The notes: generated from the sequence alone by a model not told the origin. Shown: positions 43,860-52,702, counted from the stretch's first letter. The stretch: DNA of 64,000 nt from Amycolatopsis anabasis (GCF_009765355.1 NZ_VTHK01000004.1:1-64000), one strand, 5' to 3'. A program made the numbers and translations.

Positions 43860-44893
43860 TGTTCATGTCACGTGCCGGATCGCCGGTGCGCTGGTGGCTC
43901 GGCGGGCTGATGTGCCTGTTCCTGCTCGCCGTCGCGGCATCAATCTTGTTCGGCAGCGCCGATTATGGCCCGGACGCGGTGCTGGACTACCTCTTCGGCG
44001 GGGTGACGGATGCCACCGTGGGCAACGACGTTTCCGGGCAGCGGGTGCCGCGGACCATCGCGGGCGCGGCGATCGGCGCCGCGCTCGGCATCTCCGGCGC
44101 GATACTGCAGGCCGTGACCCGCAATCCGCTGGCCGAATCGGGACTGCTCGGGGTGAACGCCGGGGCGGCGCTCGGCGTGGTGTGCGGGTTCACCTTCGCC
44201 GGGGCGACCGGATCGTGGACCTACCTCGTGTGGGCGTTCGCCGGGGCGATCGGCGCGAGCGTGGTGGTCCTGGTGATCGCGAACGCCGCGCGGGTGACCG
44301 TCTCGCCGTTGCGGCTGGTTCTCGCCGGGGTGGCGCTCGGCGCGACGCTGCGCGGGCTGACCTCGTACCTGTTGCTGCGCAACGCGAACAGCTACGACGC
44401 CTACCGGAACTGGGTGCTCGGTTCGCTGTCCGGGATCCGGCTCGCGCAGGCGCTCGCGCTGCTGCCGGTGGTCGCCGCCGGGGTGCTCATCGCCGCGGTT
44501 TCGGTGCGGCCGCTGGCCGCGCTCGCGCTCGGCGACGACACGGCGATCGCGCTCGGGCACCGGCCCGGGCGGACCCGGGTGCTGGCCGCGCTCGCGGTGG
44601 CCCTGCTGACCGGCGCCTCGGTCGCGCTGACCGGGCCGATCGCGTTCGCCGGGCTGCTCGCGCCGTTCGCCGCCCGGTTCATCGCGGGGCCCCGGCTCGG
44701 GTTGCAACTGGTCCTTTCCGCGCTCGCCGGGGCGGCGCTGCTGCTGGTCTCGGATGTGGTCTCCCGGATCGTCATCTCGCCGTACGAACTGCCGGTCGCG
44801 GTGATCCTGGCCCTGGTCGGCGCGCCGATCCTGGTGCTGATCGCCCGGTCCCGCGGGCTGCTGACCCTCCGCGCCCCGGGAGAAGGCGGATGA
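43859..44893 (+). CDS. Iron-siderophore ABC transporter permease 1 (FecCD family)
   Basis: A 344-residue polytopic membrane protein with about ten helices. RVPRTIAGAAIGAALGISGAILQAVTRNPLAESGLLGVNAGAALGVV is the conserved FecCD segment. Later blocks are ANSYDAYRNWVLGSLSG, TGPIAFAGLLAPFAARFIAGP and DVVSRIVISPYELPVAVILALVGAPILVLIAR. It forms half of the channel with the next gene. The ATG begins inside the last base of the iron box; a second ATG six bases downstream may be the true start. The stop overlaps permease 2 (ATGA). Confidence 0.93.
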   Translation: MFMSRAGSPVRWWLGGLMCLFLLAVAASILFGSADYGPDAVLDYLFGGVTDATVGNDVSGQRVPRTIAGAAIGAALGISGAILQAVTRNPLAESGLLGVNAGAALGVVCGFTFAGATGSWTYLVWAFAGAIGASVVVLVIANAARVTVSPLRLVLAGVALGATLRGLTSYLLLRNANSYDAYRNWVLGSLSGIRLAQALALLPVVAAGVLIAAVSVRPLAALALGDDTAIALGHRPGRTRVLAALAVALLTGASVALTGPIAFAGLLAPFAARFIAGPRLGLQLVLSALAGAALLLVSDVVSRIVISPYELPVAVILALVGAPILVLIARSRGLLTLRAPGEGG

Positions 44894-46002
44894 CGCCGCG
44901 CGCCGACGACGCCCGCTTACCTGCACCGCACAAGAACCGCGCGGCGGCGGCGGATGCACACCGAGCGGAGCGAGGTCGATTCAACGCAGATTCGTTTCTG
45001 TTGCGGCGCGGGCGTTTCTCGGTGCTGCTGCCCCGGCGGGCCGGGCTGGCCGCGCTCGTGCTGGCGGCCGTGCTCGCGATGCTCGGCTCGGTGTCGATCG
45101 TGCTCACCACCGCCGGGTTCGCGCCCGGCGACACGGTCGGCGCGCTGTTCGGGTTCGGCCATCCGGCACTGATCGCGTTGATCCAGGAATCGCGGCTGCC
45201 CCGGATCGCGGACGGCATCCTGGCCGGGGCGGCGCTCGGCGTCGCGGGCTGCCTGTCCCAGACGCTGGCCCGCAACCGGCTGGCCACCCCGGACCTGCTC
45301 GGGGTGAACCAGGGCGCGGCGATGGCCGTGCTGCTCGGCGTCCTGGCCAGCGGCACCGGGATGATCACCGGCTGGTGGTTCGGACCGCTCGGCGCGGTCG
45401 GCGCGGCCATGCTGATCCTGCTGGTCGCGGGCGGACTCGGCACCCGCGGCTACCGGGTGCTGGTGGTCGGGCTGGCGATCACCGTGTCGCTGGAGTCGGT
45501 GTCCGATCTGATCCTTTCGCTGCAGGGGCTGCCGACCGCGCAGGCCGTGTTCGGCTGGACCATCGGCGACCTCTCCTACCGCGGTTACGCCGAAGCGATC
45601 CCGGCCACGATCGGCCTCGCCGTGCTGCTGCCGGTGGCGCTGCTGTGCGGCCGCAAGCTCGCGGTCCTCCGCTTCGGCGACGACGTGGCCCGCACGCTCG
45701 GGCTGCACCTGGGCGCCTGGCGGCTCGGCGTGCTGGTGATGTCCGTGCTGCTGGCCGGGCTCGCGGTCGGGGTGAGCGGGCCGATCGCGTTCCTCGCCAT
45801 GGCGGCCCCGATCATCGCCGGCCGCCTGGCCGGACCGGCGCGGGTCCCGATCCTCGGCTCCGCCCTGGTGGGCGCCGCGATCACGGTCACCGCGGACACC
45901 GTCGGCCGCGTGCTGACCGGGAGCGGGGAGGTCCCGGTCGGCGTGGTCACCAGCCTGCTCGGCGGCCCCTTGCTGCTCTGGATCCTGCTGAGCGAAAAAT
46001 GA
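44890..46002 (+). CDS. Iron-siderophore ABC transporter permease 2 (FecCD family)
   Basis: A 370-residue FecCD permease. From about residue 42 the protein is typical: ESRLPRIADGILAGAALGVAGCLSQTLARNRLATPDLLGVNQGAAMAVL, GWTIGDLSYRGY, SGPIAFLAMAAPIIAGRL and VGRVLTGSGEVPVGVVTSLLGGPLLLWIL. The first 40 residues are odd: a polar, alanine- and arginine-rich run (LPAPHKNRAAAADAHRAERG, then RFNADSFLLRRGRF) not normal for this family and coded by less GC-biased DNA. It may be an in-frame insertion that left the reading frame open. The start overlaps permease 1, and the stop overlaps the esterase gene (ATGA). No ATPase gene follows. Confidence 0.92.
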   Translation: MTPRADDARLPAPHKNRAAAADAHRAERGRFNADSFLLRRGRFSVLLPRRAGLAALVLAAVLAMLGSVSIVLTTAGFAPGDTVGALFGFGHPALIALIQESRLPRIADGILAGAALGVAGCLSQTLARNRLATPDLLGVNQGAAMAVLLGVLASGTGMITGWWFGPLGAVGAAMLILLVAGGLGTRGYRVLVVGLAITVSLESVSDLILSLQGLPTAQAVFGWTIGDLSYRGYAEAIPATIGLAVLLPVALLCGRKLAVLRFGDDVARTLGLHLGAWRLGVLVMSVLLAGLAVGVSGPIAFLAMAAPIIAGRLAGPARVPILGSALVGAAITVTADTVGRVLTGSGEVPVGVVTSLLGGPLLLWILLSEK

Positions 46003-47144
46003 CCCAGGTGATCATCAAGCCGCCGCGGGAACCGCGGCCGTACCCGGTGCCGTGGGCGGAAAGCCCGGCGATCACGCGGCTGGCCCGGGGCGAGGTCGGG
46101 GTCGCGGAGTTCTGGCGGCGGGTCGCCGAGCACGGCACGCCGCTGATCGAACCGGCGGACGACGTCAACGATCGGATCCTCACCTTCCTCTGGCGTGGTG
46201 AGCGGTCCGTCTTCCTGCGCGCCAACAAACTCGCCGAGGGCGAACTGGAACCCGTGCCGGGCACCGATGTCCGGTACGCGGCCGTCCGGGTCCGCGCCGA
46301 CTGGCGGGGCAGCTACCAGCTCACCCCCGCCGGGGGCAAGCCCGGCCCCGATCCGCTGGCCCGGGCGAACCTGCCCGCGCCCTCGGGACCTCCGGAGAAA
46401 TCGCTGGCCGAGCTGCCGGACGCGCCCGCACAGCCCTGGCTGCGCCGGTCCCCGGACGTCCCGGCGGGCGAACTCGGCGAGCACACGCTGCCGTCGGGCC
46501 GCCGGTGCTGGGCCTACACCCCGCCCGGGCACCAGCGAGGCGAACGCCTCCCGCTGCTCGTGCTGCTGGACGGGGACGGCTGGATCGGCGACCGGGACAT
46601 CGCCGCCACGCTGGACAACCTGATCGCCGCGGGCCGGATTCCGCGCATGGTGGCCGCGCTCCCCGATTCGGTGAGTCCGGAGACCCGGTCGGCCGAGCTG
46701 ACCTGCCGGGACGCGTTCGTCGAGTTCCTCGCCGGGGAGCTGGCGCCGTGGGCGGAAGCGGAACTGGGCGCCACCGGCGATCCGGCACGCACGATCGTCG
46801 CCGGGCAGAGCCTGTCCGGGCTGGCGGCGGCGTTCACCGGGCTCCGCGCACCGGCAAGGTTCGGCAACGTGCTCAGCCAGTCCGGTTCGTACTGGTTCTC
46901 CGGCGAGTGGCTGACCGGAGAGTTCGCGGACGCCCCGCGCGGGCCAGTGCGCTTCTACCTGGAAGTCGGGCTGCAGGAGTGGGTGATCCTCGACCGCACC
47001 CGGAAACTTCGTGACGTCCTGCGCAGGAAGAACTACCCGGTGCACTACACCGAGTTCAACGGCGGCCACGACTACGCCTGCTGGCGCGGCGGGCTCGCCG
47101 ACGGGCTCATCGCCCTGACGAATACCTGGTCCGCGCGCTCGTGA
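45999..47144 (+). CDS. Ferric-siderophore esterase (Fes/enterochelin esterase family)
   Basis: A 381-residue cytoplasmic esterase that hydrolyses a trilactone or ester-linked catecholate siderophore to free the iron. The N-terminal domain contains VNDRILTFLWRGERSVFLRAN and the Fes-type YRAVRVRAD-like strand. The catalytic domain has LLVLLDGDGW, the nucleophile elbow AGQSLSGLAAAF and the C-terminal GGHDYACWRGGL with the catalytic His. It ends the permease operon by overlap (ATGA). Its presence suggests the imported siderophore has ester bonds, like enterobactin-type cyclic lactones. Confidence 0.92.
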   Translation: MTQVIIKPPREPRPYPVPWAESPAITRLARGEVGVAEFWRRVAEHGTPLIEPADDVNDRILTFLWRGERSVFLRANKLAEGELEPVPGTDVRYAAVRVRADWRGSYQLTPAGGKPGPDPLARANLPAPSGPPEKSLAELPDAPAQPWLRRSPDVPAGELGEHTLPSGRRCWAYTPPGHQRGERLPLLVLLDGDGWIGDRDIAATLDNLIAAGRIPRMVAALPDSVSPETRSAELTCRDAFVEFLAGELAPWAEAELGATGDPARTIVAGQSLSGLAAAFTGLRAPARFGNVLSQSGSYWFSGEWLTGEFADAPRGPVRFYLEVGLQEWVILDRTRKLRDVLRRKNYPVHYTEFNGGHDYACWRGGLADGLIALTNTWSARS

Positions 47145-47182
47145 GTGGTCAGGACGGCGTTACCCGTCCTGACCACTCACGA
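47139..47182. terminator. 44-nt gene-end hairpin, copy C (perfect stem)
   Basis: TCGTGAGTGGTCAGGACGG (47139-47157) pairs perfectly with 47164-47182 over 19 bp around the loop CGTTAC. It begins inside the stop codon region of the esterase gene and lies before the convergent integration host factor gene. This is the most regular copy of the family and a likely bidirectional terminator. Confidence 0.8.
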
Positions 47183-47207
47183 GGCCTGACCGTGGCTGTT
47201 CAAGCCC

Positions 47208-47519
47208 TTACTTCAGCGCGTTGATGAGGGCTTCGCGCTGCCGGTCACCGAGGCCGGCGGCACGCCGGTCCGGGTCGATCCCGGCCTGCTCGAGCAGCGC
47301 GGCGACCTTGACCGCGCCAAGGCCCGGCACGGCCTTCAGCAGCTGCGTGACCTTGGTCTTGCCAATGGTCTTGTTCTCTTTCGCCTGCTTGAGCACCTTT
47401 TCGATGCTCTCCTTGCCGGACTTGATCGACGCAAGCAGCTCCGACCGCGCCTTGCGAGCCTCGGCCGCCTTGGCCAGGGCTTCCGCACGCTGCTCCGGAG
47501 TCAACGTAGGCAGAGCCAA
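47208..47519 (-). CDS. Actinobacterial integration host factor (mIHF/sIHF-like), divergent paralog
   Basis: A 103-residue nucleoid-associated protein. MALPTLTPEQRAEALAKAAEARKARSELL is the basic N-terminal helix of mIHF, and KTKVTQLLKAVPGLGAVKVAALLEQAGIDPDRRAAGLGDRQREALINAL is the DNA-binding helix-two-turn-helix domain with the PG-GxxKV turn. The canonical mIHF gene sits by guanylate kinase and pyrF; neither is here, and several core residues differ (SGKESIEKVLKQAKENKTIG), so this is probably a second copy. The TTG start has AAGGA nine bases upstream. It may bend DNA in a specialised condition. Confidence 0.85.
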   Translation of the reverse strand: MALPTLTPEQRAEALAKAAEARKARSELLASIKSGKESIEKVLKQAKENKTIGKTKVTQLLKAVPGLGAVKVAALLEQAGIDPDRRAAGLGDRQREALINALK

Positions 47520-47829
47520 CGTACTAGTCCTTTCCTCTCAGGGTCCGCTGTCGCGGCGACGGCCCGCTCAACCGAGTGCTTGCAACAGCAAGCGCTGGCC
47601 AGGCCCTCGTTACCACGGCCCCAGTAAACGCCACCTGGGACGAAGCCGCGAAACCGACACGCACTTACTACCCGGTAGAGCACTTCTGGGCAACGATTCG
47701 GCTACGCGGCACCCGGCCCAGGCGCGTGCCGGAACGGTTGTGCACTCTGCACCTGCCCCAGGCCTTCTACCAGCACTAGAGTCGCGCGTAACCCAGTTCA
47801 CAGTCGAACGAGGACCAGCGGGAGACGCG
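47520..47829. other. Intergenic region between integration host factor and acyl-CoA ligase
   Basis: No gene found in 310 bases between divergent starts. AGTGCTTGC-AACA-GCAAGCGCT at 47575-47596 is a 9-bp hairpin (one G-T pair). TAGAGT at 47777-47782 may be a -10 for the acyl-CoA ligase. The 5' side should include the promoter and a leader of the integration host factor gene. Confidence 0.4.
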
Positions 47830-49455
47830 ATGTTGAGCACCATGCAGGACGGGCAGTTGTCGTTGGCGCATCTGCTGCGGCACGGGACCACGGTCCATGC
47901 GAACAGCGAGGTCGTCACCTGGACCGGTGAAGGCGCACGCCGGGAGGACTACGGCGAACTGGGGCAACATGCGGCAAGGCTGGCAAACGCCCTGCGCAGC
48001 CTCGGCGTCACCGGCGACCAGCGGGTCGGCACGTTCATGTGGAACAACGCCGAGCACATGGCGGCCTACGCGGCGGTCCCCGCGATGGGCGCGGTGCTGC
48101 ACACGCTGAACATCCGGCTGTTCCCCGAACAGCTCGTCTTCGTCGCCAACCACGCCGAGGACCAGGTCATCCTGGTGGACGGCACCCTGGTGCCGCTGCT
48201 GGCCAAGCAGCTCCCGCAGCTCAACACGGTCCGGCACGTGATCGTGGCCAACGGGGACGCGAGCGCGCTGGAGGCCCCGGCGGGCGTCGAGGTGCACTCC
48301 TACGACGAACTGCTCGCGGCCCAGCCGGACACCTTCGACTGGCCGGTCGTGGACGAGCGGGCCGCCGCCGCGATGTGCTACACCTCCGGCACCACCGGGG
48401 ACCCGAAGGGCGTCGCCTACTCGCACCGCTCGATCTGGCTGCATTCGATGCAGGTGTGCATGAGCGACAGCATGCGGCTGGCCCAGCACGACAAGGCGCT
48501 GGTCATCGTCCCGATGTTCCACGCGATGTCCTGGGGCCTGCCGTACGCGGCGCTGATGGTCGGCGCCTCGCTGATCATGCCGGACCGGTTCCTGCAGCCC
48601 GCGCCGATCGCGCGGATCCTCGAGGCGGAGAAGCCCACCTTCGCCGGTGCGGTGCCGACCATCTGGCAGGGCCTGCTGCAGCACCTGGAGGCCAACCCGC
48701 AGGACATCTCGCACCTGCGCGAGGTCGTGGTCGGCGGTTCGGCCGCGCCGCCGTCGATGATGCACGCGTTCGAGGAGAAGTACGGTGTGCCGATCCTGCA
48801 CGCGTGGGGCATGACCGAGACCTCGCCGCTGGGCAGCGTGGCCCGCCCGCCCGGCGGGGTCACCGGTGAGCAGGCGTGGGAGTACCGCTACACGCAGGGC
48901 CGGTTCCCCGCCTCGGTGCGCGCCCGGCTGATCACCGACGACGGCACCGAGGCGCCGTGGGACGGCGAGAGCGTCGGTGAGCTGGAGGTTTCCGGGCCGT
49001 GGATCGCCGGGGCCTACTACGGCGACAACGTCGACCCGGACAAGTTCCACGACGGCTGGCTGCGCACCGGGGACGTGGGCAAGGTGACCCCGGACGGCTT
49101 CCTGACGCTGACCGACCGGGCCAAGGACGTGATCAAGTCCGGCGGCGAGTGGATCTCCTCGGTGGACCTGGAGAACGCCGTGATGGCGCATCCGGCGGTG
49201 GCCGAGGCCGCGGTGATCGGCGTGCCGGACGAGAAGTGGGACGAGCGGCCGCTGGTCGCCGTGGTCGTGCGCGAAGGACAGAGCGTCACCGCCGCCGAAC
49301 TGCGGGAATTCCTCGCGGACAAGGTCGCGAAGTGGCAGCTGCCGGAGAACTGGACGTTCATCGACGAGGTGCCCAAGACCAGCGTGGGCAAGTTCGACAA
49401 GAAGCGCCTGCGCGCGTTCCACTCCGAGGGAAAACTCGACATCAGCAAGCTCTAG
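47830..49455 (+). CDS. Long/medium-chain fatty-acid-CoA ligase (FadD family)
   Basis: A 541-residue AMP-forming ligase that makes fatty acyl-CoA. The P-loop is YTSGTTGDPKGVAYSH. ILHAWGMTETSPLGSVARPP, GWLRTGDVGKVTPDGFLTLTDRAKDVIKSGGEWISSVDLE and KTSVGKFDKKRLR complete the ANL motif set; GEWISS is typical of long-chain FadD ligases. ATG 47830 has GGGAGA upstream. Single gene, no operon partner. Unlike the FAAL at 1610 it lacks the FAAL motif pattern and should use CoA. Confidence 0.93.
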   Translation: MLSTMQDGQLSLAHLLRHGTTVHANSEVVTWTGEGARREDYGELGQHAARLANALRSLGVTGDQRVGTFMWNNAEHMAAYAAVPAMGAVLHTLNIRLFPEQLVFVANHAEDQVILVDGTLVPLLAKQLPQLNTVRHVIVANGDASALEAPAGVEVHSYDELLAAQPDTFDWPVVDERAAAAMCYTSGTTGDPKGVAYSHRSIWLHSMQVCMSDSMRLAQHDKALVIVPMFHAMSWGLPYAALMVGASLIMPDRFLQPAPIARILEAEKPTFAGAVPTIWQGLLQHLEANPQDISHLREVVVGGSAAPPSMMHAFEEKYGVPILHAWGMTETSPLGSVARPPGGVTGEQAWEYRYTQGRFPASVRARLITDDGTEAPWDGESVGELEVSGPWIAGAYYGDNVDPDKFHDGWLRTGDVGKVTPDGFLTLTDRAKDVIKSGGEWISSVDLENAVMAHPAVAEAAVIGVPDEKWDERPLVAVVVREGQSVTAAELREFLADKVAKWQLPENWTFIDEVPKTSVGKFDKKRLRAFHSEGKLDISKL

Positions 49456-49688
49456 CCGGAAAATTCTCGGCGCGTCGGGTATGTCCTGGCGCGCCGGGGA
49501 GGAGGCCATGGCGAACTGGCTCGGGCGGCACCCGAAATGACCCGAGAGCGCGCTTCGGCCGAAGGCCCCGCGATCGCGGCGGCGGGGCGTCCGGACAACG
49601 CACGGGGAGACGGGCGCAGAAGTCGAGCCCCGGCGGCGCGATCGTGTCGCGCGCAGAGCCGCGATGAGCACAGTGGAGGCTAGGGGGC

Positions 49689-50945
49689 ATGATCAACGGT
49701 TCGCCGCGTAGTCGGCGTGCGTTCTTTTCCTTGGCGGGACTGGCCGCGGCCGGGACGTTCGCGGCCGCCTGCGGTTCGAACACCGGGCGCGGCGATTCGG
49801 GCGCGTTGCAGCAGTGGTACCACGCCTACGGCGAGGACGGCGTGCAGGACGCGGTCCGGCGCTACGCCGCCGCCTACCGGAAGACCAAAGTGGACGTCGT
49901 CTGGAATCCCGGCGACTACGACTCGAAGATCGTCACCGCGTTGCAGAACAGCGCGGTGCCGGACGTGTTCGAGGCCCAGTTGAAGATCGACTGGGTGCGG
50001 CAGAACCAGATCGTGCCGCTGGACGACCTCATCGCGCCGGTGCGGGACGACTTCCACCCGGCGGCGCTGGCCGCGCAGACGGTCGAGGGCAAGGTGTACG
50101 GCATCCCGCAGGCCATCGACACCCAGGTCCTCTTCTACCGCAAGAGCCTGCTCCAGGCCGCGGGCGTGACGCCGCCGCGGACCGTCGACGAGCTGATCGA
50201 CGCGGCGAACCGGCTCACCCGGGGCGGGGTCAAGGGCCTGTTCGCCGGGAACGACGGCGGCGTGGCCGTGCTCGCGGGTCCCCTGCTGTGGTCGGCGGGG
50301 CTGGATTACCTGACCGGGGACGGCCGCGCGGTCGGCTTCGACGATCCGCGGGCCGCGACCGCGTTCGCCAGGCTGCGCGCGCTGAACGCGGGCAACGCGC
50401 TGCTGCTGGGCGCGCCGACCGACTGGTCCGATCCCGGCGCGTTCATCGGCGGCCTGGCCGCGATGCAGTGGACCGGGCTGTGGAACGTGCCGAAGGTGCG
50501 GGCCGCGCTCGGCGACGACTTCGGCGTGCTCCCGTTCCCGAAACTCGACGACCACGGGAAACCCTCGGTCCCGGTCGGCGCGTACGGGGCCTCGGTCAAC
50601 GCGAAGAGCAAGAACGTGGCCGCGGGCAAGGACTTCCTGAAGTGGCTGTGGATCGACCAGGCCGACGATCAGCTGGAGTTCGCCACGAAGTTCGGGTTCC
50701 ACCTCCCGGCGCGCACCAGCCTGCTCGACCGCGCCGAGGGCCTGAAATCCGGCCCCGCCGCGGACGCCGTGCGGTACGTGCGGGAGCACAGCCACCTGGT
50801 TGGTGGTCCACAGTGGACAGCGCAGTCGAACACCGCGCTCGCCGACGCGCTGGCCCGGATCGCGAAGGAGGGCGCGGATCCGGTGGCCGAGACCCGCAAG
50901 GCCGTCGAGGTCGTGAAGTCCGAGACGAAACGCCTGTTCGGCTGA
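49689..50945 (+). CDS. Sugar ABC transporter substrate-binding lipoprotein
   Basis: A 418-residue extracellular solute-binding protein (family 1). The N-terminus SRRAFFSLAGLAAAGTFAAAC combines a twin-arginine motif with a lipobox, Cys28, so it is likely a Tat-exported lipoprotein. YHAYGEDGVQDAVRRYAAAYRKTKVDVVWNPGDYDSKIVTALQNSAVPDVFE is the usual family start. It feeds the two permeases that follow. ATG start with GGAGG upstream. No ATPase gene in the operon; MsiK-type shared ATPases are common in actinobacteria. The sugar is unknown. Confidence 0.92.
   Translation: MINGSPRSRRAFFSLAGLAAAGTFAAACGSNTGRGDSGALQQWYHAYGEDGVQDAVRRYAAAYRKTKVDVVWNPGDYDSKIVTALQNSAVPDVFEAQLKIDWVRQNQIVPLDDLIAPVRDDFHPAALAAQTVEGKVYGIPQAIDTQVLFYRKSLLQAAGVTPPRTVDELIDAANRLTRGGVKGLFAGNDGGVAVLAGPLLWSAGLDYLTGDGRAVGFDDPRAATAFARLRALNAGNALLLGAPTDWSDPGAFIGGLAAMQWTGLWNVPKVRAALGDDFGVLPFPKLDDHGKPSVPVGAYGASVNAKSKNVAAGKDFLKWLWIDQADDQLEFATKFGFHLPARTSLLDRAEGLKSGPAADAVRYVREHSHLVGGPQWTAQSNTALADALARIAKEGADPVAETRKAVEVVKSETKRLFG
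50806..50818. repeat. GTCCACARTGGAC iterated near-palindrome, copy 5
   Basis: GTCCACAGTGGAC near the end of the sugar-binding protein gene. It covers codons for GPQWTAQ, a different frame and residue set from the copies in STVD codons. Confidence 0.6.
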
Positions 50946-51844
50946 TGAACCGCCGCACCACCTGGGCGTTCTGGCTGTTCGTCGGCCCGTTCCTGGCCGG
51001 GCTGGCGGTGTTCGCGTACCTGCCGATCGGCTGGAGCGCCTACCTCAGCTTCTTCGACGCGCACAACACGGTCACCCCGACCTCGTTCGTCGGGCTGGAC
51101 AACTACGTCTCGATGCTCACCAACGAGGCGTTCCTGTCCAGCCTGGGCACGTTCAGCGTGTTCGCGCTGATCGTCGTGCCGCTGACGTTCGTGCTGTCGC
51201 TGGCGCTGGCGGTCGGGGTGAACCAGTTGTCGTTCGCGCGCACGTTCTTCCGCTCGGTGTTCTTCCTGCCGTTCGCCTGTTCGTACGTGGTGGCTTCGCT
51301 GGTGTGGAAGACCTCGCTGTTCTCCGGGGTGCGGACCGGGCTGGCGAACACCGTGCTGGGACTGTTCGACGCCGATCCGGTGGCGTGGACCGGGACCGTG
51401 CACCCGCCGCTGTACTGGATCGTGCTGGTGACCGCGCGGCTGTGGCTGCAGCTCGGGTTCTACATGATCCTGTTCATCGCGGCGCTGCAACGGATTCCGC
51501 GGCACCTGTACGAGGCCGCCTGGCTGGACGGCGCGAAACCGGGCTGGCAGGTGTTCCGGCACATCACGTTGCCGCAACTGCGCTCGACCGCGGTGGCCGT
51601 GCTGCTGCTCAACCTCATCAACGCGTACCAGGCGTTCGACGAGTTCTACAACATCCTCGGCGATTCGCGGGGCTACCCGCCGTTCGCGCGGCCGCCGCTG
51701 GTCTACCTCTACTACACCTCGCTCGGCTCCGGCGGGCAGGACCTCGGGCACGGCAGCGCGGGCGCGGTGGTGCTGGCGTTGCTGATCGCACTGGTGACCC
51801 TGTTGCAGGGCAAGCTCTTCCGCTTCAACCGGACCGCGTCGTGA
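50945..51844 (+). CDS. Sugar ABC transporter permease (MalF/UgpA-like)
   Basis: A 299-residue membrane protein with six helices. AWLDGAKPGWQVFRHITLPQLRS is the EAA loop that contacts the ATPase. FVGPFLAGLAVFAYLPIGWSAYLSFFDAHN is a typical first helix. The ATG shares a base with the binding-protein stop (TGATG), and the stop overlaps the second permease (GTGA). It forms the channel with the next protein. Confidence 0.93.
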   Translation: MNRRTTWAFWLFVGPFLAGLAVFAYLPIGWSAYLSFFDAHNTVTPTSFVGLDNYVSMLTNEAFLSSLGTFSVFALIVVPLTFVLSLALAVGVNQLSFARTFFRSVFFLPFACSYVVASLVWKTSLFSGVRTGLANTVLGLFDADPVAWTGTVHPPLYWIVLVTARLWLQLGFYMILFIAALQRIPRHLYEAAWLDGAKPGWQVFRHITLPQLRSTAVAVLLLNLINAYQAFDEFYNILGDSRGYPPFARPPLVYLYYTSLGSGGQDLGHGSAGAVVLALLIALVTLLQGKLFRFNRTAS

Positions 51845-52656
51845 AGGCGGTGTCGCGCTGGGCGGCGCTGCTCGTCGCCGCGGTGCTGTTCCTCCTGCCG
51901 TTCTACCTGCTGTTGCGCAACGGGCTGGCCACCCCGGAGGAGATCAGCTCGCCGGACTGGTCGTTCTTCCCGTCCTCGCCGCACTGGGAGAACCTGGGCG
52001 CGCTGTTCGCCAGTGACGACGTGCCGCTCGCCCGGTCCCTGCTGAACTCGACGCTGGTGGCCGTGCTGCAGACCGCGGGCCAGTTGCTGCTCTGCTCGCT
52101 GGCGGGCTACGGCCTGGCGAGAATCCCTTACCGGCACTCGAAAAAGGTGCTCTACGCGGTCATCGCCACGCTGATGATCCCGACCTCGGTGACGTTCGTG
52201 CCGAGTTTCGTCGTGGTGTCGAGCCTGGGCTGGATCTCCGATCTGCGCGGGCTGATCATCCCGGGCCTGTTCAGCGCGTTCACCACATTCCTGTTCCGCC
52301 AGTACTTCCTGGACTTCCCGGCCGAGCTGGAGGAGGCGGGCCGGATCGACGGGCTGAGCCGGTGGGGCGTGTTCTGGCGGATCGTGGCGCCCAACTCGCG
52401 CGGCTTCTTCGCCGCGCTGGGCGTCATCAACTTCATCGGCAGCTGGAACGCGTTCCTCTGGCCGCTGATCATCGCGCAGGATCCGTCCTCGTGGACCGTG
52501 CAGGTGGCCCTGTCCGGCCTGCTGACCTCGCAGAACCCGAAGACGAACCTGCTCTTCCTGGCCGCCGCGATCTCGATCCTGCCGATCGTGCTGCTCTTCG
52601 TCTTCCTGCAGCGCTACCTCGTCCGCGGCGTCACCGAATCGGGCCTCAAGGGCTGA
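51841..52656 (+). CDS. Sugar ABC transporter permease (MalG/UgpE-like)
   Basis: A 271-residue six-helix permease. EEAGRIDGLSRWGVFWRIVAPNSRG is the EAA loop. The N-terminus AALLVAAVLFLLPFYLLLRNGLATPEEI is typical of carbohydrate permeases of the second type. The GTG start overlaps permease 1. The stop is followed after two bases by a 44-nt hairpin, so it ends the transporter operon. The ATPase must come from elsewhere. Confidence 0.93.
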   Translation: MKAVSRWAALLVAAVLFLLPFYLLLRNGLATPEEISSPDWSFFPSSPHWENLGALFASDDVPLARSLLNSTLVAVLQTAGQLLLCSLAGYGLARIPYRHSKKVLYAVIATLMIPTSVTFVPSFVVVSSLGWISDLRGLIIPGLFSAFTTFLFRQYFLDFPAELEEAGRIDGLSRWGVFWRIVAPNSRGFFAALGVINFIGSWNAFLWPLIIAQDPSSWTVQVALSGLLTSQNPKTNLLFLAAAISILPIVLLFVFLQRYLVRGVTESGLKG

Positions 52657-52658
52657 CC

Positions 52659-52702
52659 TCGTGAGTGTCCTGGCCGGTTGGAACCGGTCTGGCCACTCAC
52701 GA
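52659..52702. terminator. 44-nt gene-end hairpin, copy D
   Basis: TCGTGAGTG (52659-52667) pairs with CACTCACGA (52694-52702), and inner CCGGTT with AACCGG, with a few mismatches. It begins two bases after the permease stop. Same length and end sequences as the other copies. Confidence 0.7.

Noticed and set aside
47520..47829. Small genes in both frames of the intergenic region before the acyl-CoA ligase
   Set aside because: Frames of about 60 codons have no ribosome site, no recognisable motif and poor codon usage.
49456..49688. Small gene or RNA between the acyl-CoA ligase and the sugar-binding protein
   Set aside because: No open frame with a plausible start and no convincing fold. It is probably only promoter and leader sequence.
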